Shown here piece after piece: positions 58,019 to 64,000 of a DNA stretch of 64,000 nt (positions within the stretch are counted from its first letter, which is position 1; each line of letters starts with the position of its first letter). The stretch lies in NCBI GenBank assembly GCA_034769895.1, contig CM068370.1, positions 50,663,454 to 50,727,453 of the forward strand, in the 5' to 3' direction. The translations under genes and the position numbers were made by a program. Under the pieces are notes generated by a model. It was not told where the DNA came from, did no database searches, and saw only the letters and a program-made list of their open reading frames with translations. This DNA comes from Magicicada septendecula. Its lineage: Eukaryota > Arthropoda > Insecta > Hemiptera > Cicadidae.

Positions 58019-60341
58019 TTTTACTTCCATATTCCTTAAGGAATGGAAGTATGGTGATGGCAAAAAAAATCGTGTTCGAGATTATTGCAGATTCTGATTG
58101 TACTACACTCAAAACATGAAAAAATATCGGTATGGAGAACCATACATGACTTCCATATTCTAAGATTTATATTTAAAATCATTTTCAGCCAAACAGCCAG
58201 GCTGTGTCTTACCTGCCTTTTTATTGCTGTATTAAATGAAAAATATTATATTACATTAAAATGAAAAAATTATAATTTTATTGCCTGGCAACAAAATTAT
58301 TTTATTTTTAACAATTACCATTGTTTCAAAAAGTTTAAATAAATTTTCAAGTACTTTACTCTTGTTAAAACGTAAAAGGTTGCAGGTAAACTACCCCTTC
58401 CCCTTAACCGATCTTCACCAAAATCGAAAGTCATTGAGACCTCTACAATTCAGGGACGTATGCAAAAAATTATTTGATTCTGTTTCAATTTGCGGCTGTT
58501 ATCGTTTGCCATAGAAAATACGCTTGATAAAAAAACGTTGCAGGTAAACTACCCCTTCCCCTCAACCGATCTTCACCAAAAACAATAGGTCTTGAGTACT
58601 CTACAAATCAGGGCTGTATGCAAAACATTATTTGATTCTGTTTGAATTTATGGCTGTTATCGTTTGCCATACAAAATACCCTTGTTAAAAAAACGTTGCA
58701 GGTAAACTACCCCTTTCCCTCAACCGATCTTCACCAAAAACAATAGGTCTTGAGAACTCTACAATTTAGGGCTGTATGCAAATAATCGTTTGATTCTGTT
58801 TGAATTTGCGGCTGTTATCGTTTGCCATAGGAAATACCCTTGTTAAAACATAAAACGTTACAGGTAAACTACCCCTTTCCCTTAACCGATCTTCACCAAA
58901 AACAATAGGTCTTGAGAACTCTACAATTCAGGGCTGTATGCGAAACATTATTTGATTCTGTTTGAATTTGCGGCAGTTATCGTTTGCCAAAAAAAAAAAT
59001 TTCCATTGATAAAAAAAAAAACCGTTGCAGGTAAACTACCCCTTTCCCTCAACCGATCTTCACCAAAAACAATAGGTCTTGAGTACTCTACAAATCAGGG
59101 CTGTATGCAAAAAATTATTTGATTCTGTTTGAATTTGCGGCAGTTATCGTTTGCCATAGAAAAAAATCTACAGACAGACACACAGACAGACAGACACACA
59201 GACACACACACAGACACTTTTCGGAAAACGACTTTTTTTCATGTTTTGAGTGTAGTAGAATCAGAATCTGCAATAATCTCGAACACGATTTTTTTTTCCA
59301 TCACCATACTTCCATTCCTTAAGGAATATGGAAGTAAAAGTCGTTTTCCGAAAAGTGTCTGTGTGTGTGTCTGTCTGTAGATTTTTTTTCTATGGCAAAC
59401 GATAACTGCCGCAAATTCAAACAGAATCAAATAATTTTTTACATACAGCCCTGATTTGTAGAGTACTCACGACCTATTGTTTTTGGTGAAGATCGGTTGA
59501 GGGAAAGGGGCAGTTTACCTGCAACGGTTTTTTTTTATCAAGGCAAATTTTTTTTTTGGCAAACGATAACAGCCGCAAATTCAAACAGAATTAAATAATG
59601 TTTCGTATACAGCCCTCAATTGTAGAGTTTTCAAGACCTATTGTTTTTGGTGAAGATCGGTTAAGGGAAAGGGGTAGTTTACCTGTAACGTTTTATGTTT
59701 TAACAAGGGTATTTCCTATGGCAAACGATAACAGCCGCAAATTCAAACAGAATCAAACGATTATTTGCATACAGCCCTAAATTGTAGAGTTCTCAAGACC
59801 TATTGTTTTTGGTGAAGATCGGTTGAGGGAAAGGGGTAGTTTACCTGCAACGTTTTTTTAACAAGGGTATTTTCTATGGCAAACGATAACAACCGCAAAT
59901 TCAAACAGAATCAAATAATGTTTTGCATACAGCCCTGATTTGTAGAGTTCTCAAGACCTATTGTTTTTGGTGAAGATCGGTTGAGGGAAAGGGGTAGTTT
60001 ACCTGCAACGTTTTTTTATCAAGCGTATTTTCTATGGCAAACGATAACAGCCGCAAATTCAAACAGAATCAAATAATTTTTTGCATACGTCCCTGAATTG
60101 TAGAGGTCTCAATGACTTTCGATTTTGGTGAAGATCGGTTAAGGGGAAGGGGTAGTTTACCTGCAACCTTGTACGTTTTAACAAGAGTAAAGTACTTGAA
60201 AATTTATTTAAACTTTTTGAAACAATGGTAATTGTTAAAAATAAAATAATTTTGTTGCCAGGCAATAAAATTAAAATTTTTTCATTTTAATGTAATATAA
60301 TATTTTTCATTTAATACGGCAATAAAAAGGCAGGTAAGACA

Positions 60342-60342
<1 letters not shown>
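58019..60342. mobile_element. Foldback-like palindrome built of tandem repeats
   Basis: The arms 58204-59233 and 59339-60342 are reverse complements over about 1 kb. The left arm contains five tandem units starting GTTGCAGGTAAACTACCCC (or GTTACAGG) at 58379, 58537, 58695, 58857 and 59024, period 158-167. The right arm has the same units inverted. The loop 59234-59338 is the reverse complement of 58019-58120 outside the left arm. Long arms of internal tandem repeats are the hallmark of foldback transposons. No long coding frame; the short frames in it are repeats read through. Confidence 0.8.

Positions 60343-60380
<38 letters not shown>
60343..60380. repeat. (AC)n microsatellite
   Basis: About 38 bases of AC repeat at the outer edge of the right palindrome arm. 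Confidence 0.9.
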
Positions 60381-60383
<3 letters not shown>

Positions 60384-61282
60384 TCACGTTATTTCTGGCC
60401 TCACTCATGTTTATTTTCTTACGTTTGCACGCTTTTTAAATGGAAAGTGCCGAAACCCACACCAACATAACGCGTGCAAGCCGAAAAAATGGACATCAAT
60501 TTGCTTACTGGCGAAGCTAGTAGTTAATGAATGGGTAGGCAAAAATCTTATCTTAAATTTTTTTTAAGGAATCACTAAAAGGACGGTGGGTCAAATCGGA
60601 CGCTGAGGTAGAGTTTACTGTAACCGAATGGTTCCACAAACAGCCGTAATAATTTTACTAGCAGGGAATCTACAGGTTAGCGCAATAGTGGAACTCATGT
60701 CTTAATGTTATTGGAGACTTCTTTTAAAATCGTTGAATAAAAAATGCTTTACAGCTCTATATGTGTGTCTATTGAACAATCCTTGTATTAGTCATACACA
60801 ATAATACAACTGATTGAACTTCAAATTTTTAAACTTGATTAGTTTCTATATATATGTTTAATGTTACAAATAATTCAAATAACAATCTTGATCATCTGTT
60901 AGTTCAGCGGAATAACAGTGACACTTTTAATAACCGCATAAAATAAACACTTAGAAACAACACAGCCGCTTTAACTGTTTGGACCACAGAAGTGAGGTAT
61001 GCCTCAACGCTCTATGTGTACAGCGCGGGACAATCCCCCCTCCCTACACTTCCCTATCACACCACTACATTGCTTACATACAATGTATACAAAAAACGCT
61101 GAGGGAAGTTCAGGTCGCCTCATTCGCTTTAAACGAACTATGCCGAATCTCACCTGTCACCATCTAGCGGTCGTTCAATAAAGCACGTTTCGGTTTAATA
61201 AATTTGACAGTCGCAGTAACAATGTATAATCTTTACGTTATGTAGTTCATACGTATTTATAATTTTTATTCTACAGAATTTT
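60381..61282. other. Unassigned intergenic or intronic sequence
   Basis: No TE ends, repeats or coding motifs that I can support. Short overlapping frames at 60979-61181 have no family features. Confidence 0.5.
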
Positions 61283-61572
61283 TTAGGGTAGGCATTGCCT
61301 CAATTGCCTCCATGTAACTTCGCCACTGATATATATGTGTACAACGTTATCGGCAACAAAGAAGTAGTTTTTGTTAAAATTCCTTCCCGGGATATTTGGC
61401 CGTAGTCCAACGTTTTCTACAAAACCAGACGTTTCGGCAATGCCATCGACTTCCATCATCAGTGAAAATCGAGTGCGATAACGTGAGGTGGTATACATTA
61501 GTGACCACAGTACTGTGGTTAAGGCTGAAGCAGTAAGTAGAAAGAAGTAGTTTCTATGGTAATATTTCATTT
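61283..61572 (-). mobile_element. Possible Penelope-type UTR fragment
   Basis: On the minus strand, CTGATGATGGAAGTCGATGG followed by CATTGCCGAAACGTC (core about 61429-61462) is the CTGANGA-hairpin-GAAAC word combination of Penelope terminal repeats. No endonuclease or RT coding remains. Confidence 0.4.
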
Positions 61573-61638
61573 CGAAAATGATTTTAAATATAAATCTTAG
61601 AATATGGAAGTCATGTATGGTTCTCCATACCGATATTT
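61573..61638. repeat. Outer inverted repeat matching 58122-58186
   Basis: GAAAATGATTTTAAATATAA and on to GTTCTCCATACCGATATTT are the reverse complement of 58122-58186. It extends the inverted symmetry of the foldback region to 3.5 kb. Confidence 0.85.
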
Positions 61639-64000
61639 AAATTTATCTACTATATTTATAATTAATTTTAAATATAATTTTCATTTCCTGATAACCTTTC
61701 ATTAATCACAATATTGTTTTTTCAGTTTAACATAATTTTATTTCTCTTAAAACCAAATGTTTTGCTCATACTACAATGAGGCATCCTCAGTGGCTAGAAT
61801 GAAAATGCCTGTCTGAGGTATGGGTGAAATGTTAGGTTTTAAGAGAAATAACACAATGTGTGTGAAATTGAATAACAGTATAGTTATAACTTTCACTTAC
61901 AAAATGCAAAAACTTTGCAAGAATTTGTCACAAAAAATGAAACTAAAAATGATTATTTATTCAAAAACTGTTGTGATTAGTTTTACAAAATTCAGGTTAG
62001 ATACATGAATGCACTATGTTTTACTACTATACATCTATAAAACTATCTACAAATAAGCAAATGCACGTACATATTGTTCTGGAGACTTCTAGTCATGTAC
62101 GGTACACACTATACTATTACTGTGTATTTCATATTTCGTTTTTATGATAAAAATACTATGTCTACTTACCTTAGATAAGCCATCGTCAATTCTAAGCATG
62201 CAATAAGAAAAGTTACGATTAGTATTTTCTGGTATTAATGAATTATATTCATGTGTTAAAAGCAGTTAATATCATCATCATCATCATCATCATCAGTGCT
62301 TAAAAACTAAACCTTGTATGTGTATGCGACAGAATTACTATGTTAGTATAATAACGATAGTTTATTATTTTTGTTATATTTGTTTGTTTTCTCACAGTAT
62401 TACAATGACAGTACCACACCCCTATACCATACCATCCTCACAGCATTATCCCAAGGCCTGTGTTTAGACATGTGCAGCTGTACAAGGCAACAAAACTTTC
62501 AGTTTAAGAACGTTAATGCCTTGAATGTAAATAGTATGTGGACAATGTATTTAGTGTGATATAGAACTTAAATGTTGACATTTTGTGATCAAACACACAG
62601 ATATAAAACACTGATTAAGAAAATAATAGTTCTGAGGTTTACAAAATTATGTACAGTACTGATCAGGTTCCTGAATAAATGGACATCAGCAATAGTAGAA
62701 TAAATGCCGACGGGACAAATCCATTGATCATTGACTGACCATTGACGTTTGAGAACCGTCAATTGTTGACTGATATGTCATCTCTACTTCAAAAAGGCAA
62801 GGTTGTTTGCGTTTGTAGTGAGTTTTTTTGTGAGTAACCATTTGGGGACCAGCATTATTTACACTGGTAGGTGCAAAAAGACCCACACTATGTTTGTAGT
62901 GGCTGTGATTTTTTTTCATCCTCTTTATAGTATATTCATTACTTTTTATATAAAAATATTAATAGATTATTAAAATGAAAATGTGGTTTTTGGGTGAATT
63001 ATATTCAACTTATGCCTCATTTTACAAAAAAAAAACTCTGTCACACCAAACTGCCATAGCTGACTCACTTTTATATTGGTCTAACTGTGTGGAAAAACTG
63101 AATATTCTGTTTGCAACAGAAGGAAAGATAATAACACAAATTTATGTACTACATGAATAAATTATAGCCTAAAATGTTAATGGAGTCCGTAGCTCAATAC
63201 ATAAACACTCACACAACACCAAAGTTTAACTCAAATTTTGGAAATTTGTACACAATTATTTGTATATAAAAACTTTTAATAATACTGTATACATTAAATA
63301 AACATATAAATGGGTTTATTCACTAATAGTACTTTTAAAATCAAAAACGTAATGATAAAAACAAGATAAACATAACCAACCCGAACGCTGGTACCAAACA
63401 ACACGAGAACACTGCCATTTCAATATCATGTCACTGATAAAAGAAATGAAAATAATGCTATCTGGTGGTTGGATTGTACACTACAAATGTTTGTTTTACA
63501 TCTAACATGTTGGCAGCCCTTAGAATCTGTTCCAGTAAAACCAGCAGTAATTTTAAATGACATCTTCAGGATTGATTGGAAGTTGGTACTCAAAGAAAGG
63601 GTTAAAACTCTTGTTTCAGGATTTTCATATACAGGCAGTAAACAGTGATCTTGTGTTTTATTTTATGGTTGGACAAAATGAATAGCAAAATAATTATTCC
63701 GCAGAACATTTTATGAGGCAGTTACTGGTTTTTGTTTAGTTCCACAACAATGAGTATCTTTCAATTAATCCTATGAAAAGTGATGTTGGTGTTTGGGGTG
63801 GGCGTAAGGGATGTACATTGAACGACTACACAGGGGAGTAAATACAGGGATGATATAATGGTTGGCAGCCCTGTATATGTAGGGGAGTATAGGTTGGCAT
63901 TAAGAGAGTATATCTAATGGTGTAATGGCAATCGTATACTCTCATATAGTCACCGTACCAACAAATGCTGTACAAAGTATGATAAAATATGCTTAAAATC
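61639..64000. other. Unassigned sequence
   Basis: AT-rich with a short (ATC)n run at about 62272-62295. No recognisable gene. A possible 59-nt minus-strand exon at 62170-62228 has a good GTAAGT donor but no family match. Presumably RasGAP intron or flank if the gene continues upstream. Confidence 0.4.

Noticed and set aside
59119..60265. Several 60-80 codon frames in the palindrome
   Set aside because: They are the tandem repeat units read in different directions; the same peptide appears in both arms.
62371..62559. Plus-strand frame after a TTTTCTCACAG acceptor-like site
   Set aside because: 62 codons with mixed composition and no family resemblance; one acceptor-like site is weak evidence.
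1..64000. CRISPR arrays, bacterial operons, rRNA or tRNA genes
   Set aside because: No such structure seen; spliced exons and eukaryotic TEs rule out a prokaryotic source. tRNA-like words are primer-binding sites only.

Overview
The window is eukaryotic and gene-poor: AT-rich, intron-rich and filled with nested transposable elements. Its one recognisable host gene is on the minus strand. Nine exons in consistent phase (40008 down to 588) encode the C-terminal part of a GAP1/RASA2-RASA3-type Ras GTPase-activating protein: the end of the RasGAP domain, a PH domain, a Btk-type Cys/His motif and the C-terminal tail with a stop codon. The upstream exons (C2 domains, most of the RasGAP domain) were not found and probably lie beyond 64000. 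Gene architecture plus Penelope, pogo, Tigger, hAT and Ty3/gypsy elements suggest an arthropod, probably an insect with large TE-filled introns. I cannot name the species.

Layout. 1-587: 3' end of the RasGAP gene. 1570-6564: LTR element 1, a 5-kb Ty3/gypsy copy in the last intron. 6758-7147: an inverted-repeat element. 7536-8414: two RasGAP exons. 8796-11389: a hAT transposon. 11553-12267: a hAT-type MITE. 12355-13582: two RasGAP exons. 13894-30204: LTR element A, a degenerate non-autonomous copy. LTR element B (14639-25761) sits inside the 5' LTR of A, and B itself carries a Tigger/jerky-like transposon from 21820. 31266-32127 and 32741-33189: inverted-repeat elements around two RasGAP exons (32344-32648). 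33739-38626: LTR element C, a young non-autonomous copy. 39344-40008: two RasGAP exons. 40194-57757: a four-layer nest. A Penelope-like pair in inverted orientation flanks a pogo-like transposon (40592-56371), which was split by LTR element D (43738-56194), which in turn holds a second Penelope-like element (about 47437-48690). 58019-60342: a 2-kb foldback palindrome built of tandem repeats. 60343-64000: unassigned.

How the parts relate. A, B, C and D appear to be one related group of LTR retrotransposons. Their LTRs begin TGTAA, and they share a 3' non-coding block ending in a hairpin against the polypurine tract. B and D encode Gag and Pol, with a RanBP2/FET-type zinc finger and RGG-rich tail where a CCHC knuckle is usual. 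A and C lack capsid, zinc finger and pol but share a related coiled-coil protein with a Cys-rich domain I do not recognise, suggesting that they are mobilised in trans. All five LTR elements lie on the plus strand, antisense to the RasGAP gene. Almost every TE reading frame is broken; the exception is the 428-codon frame of C.
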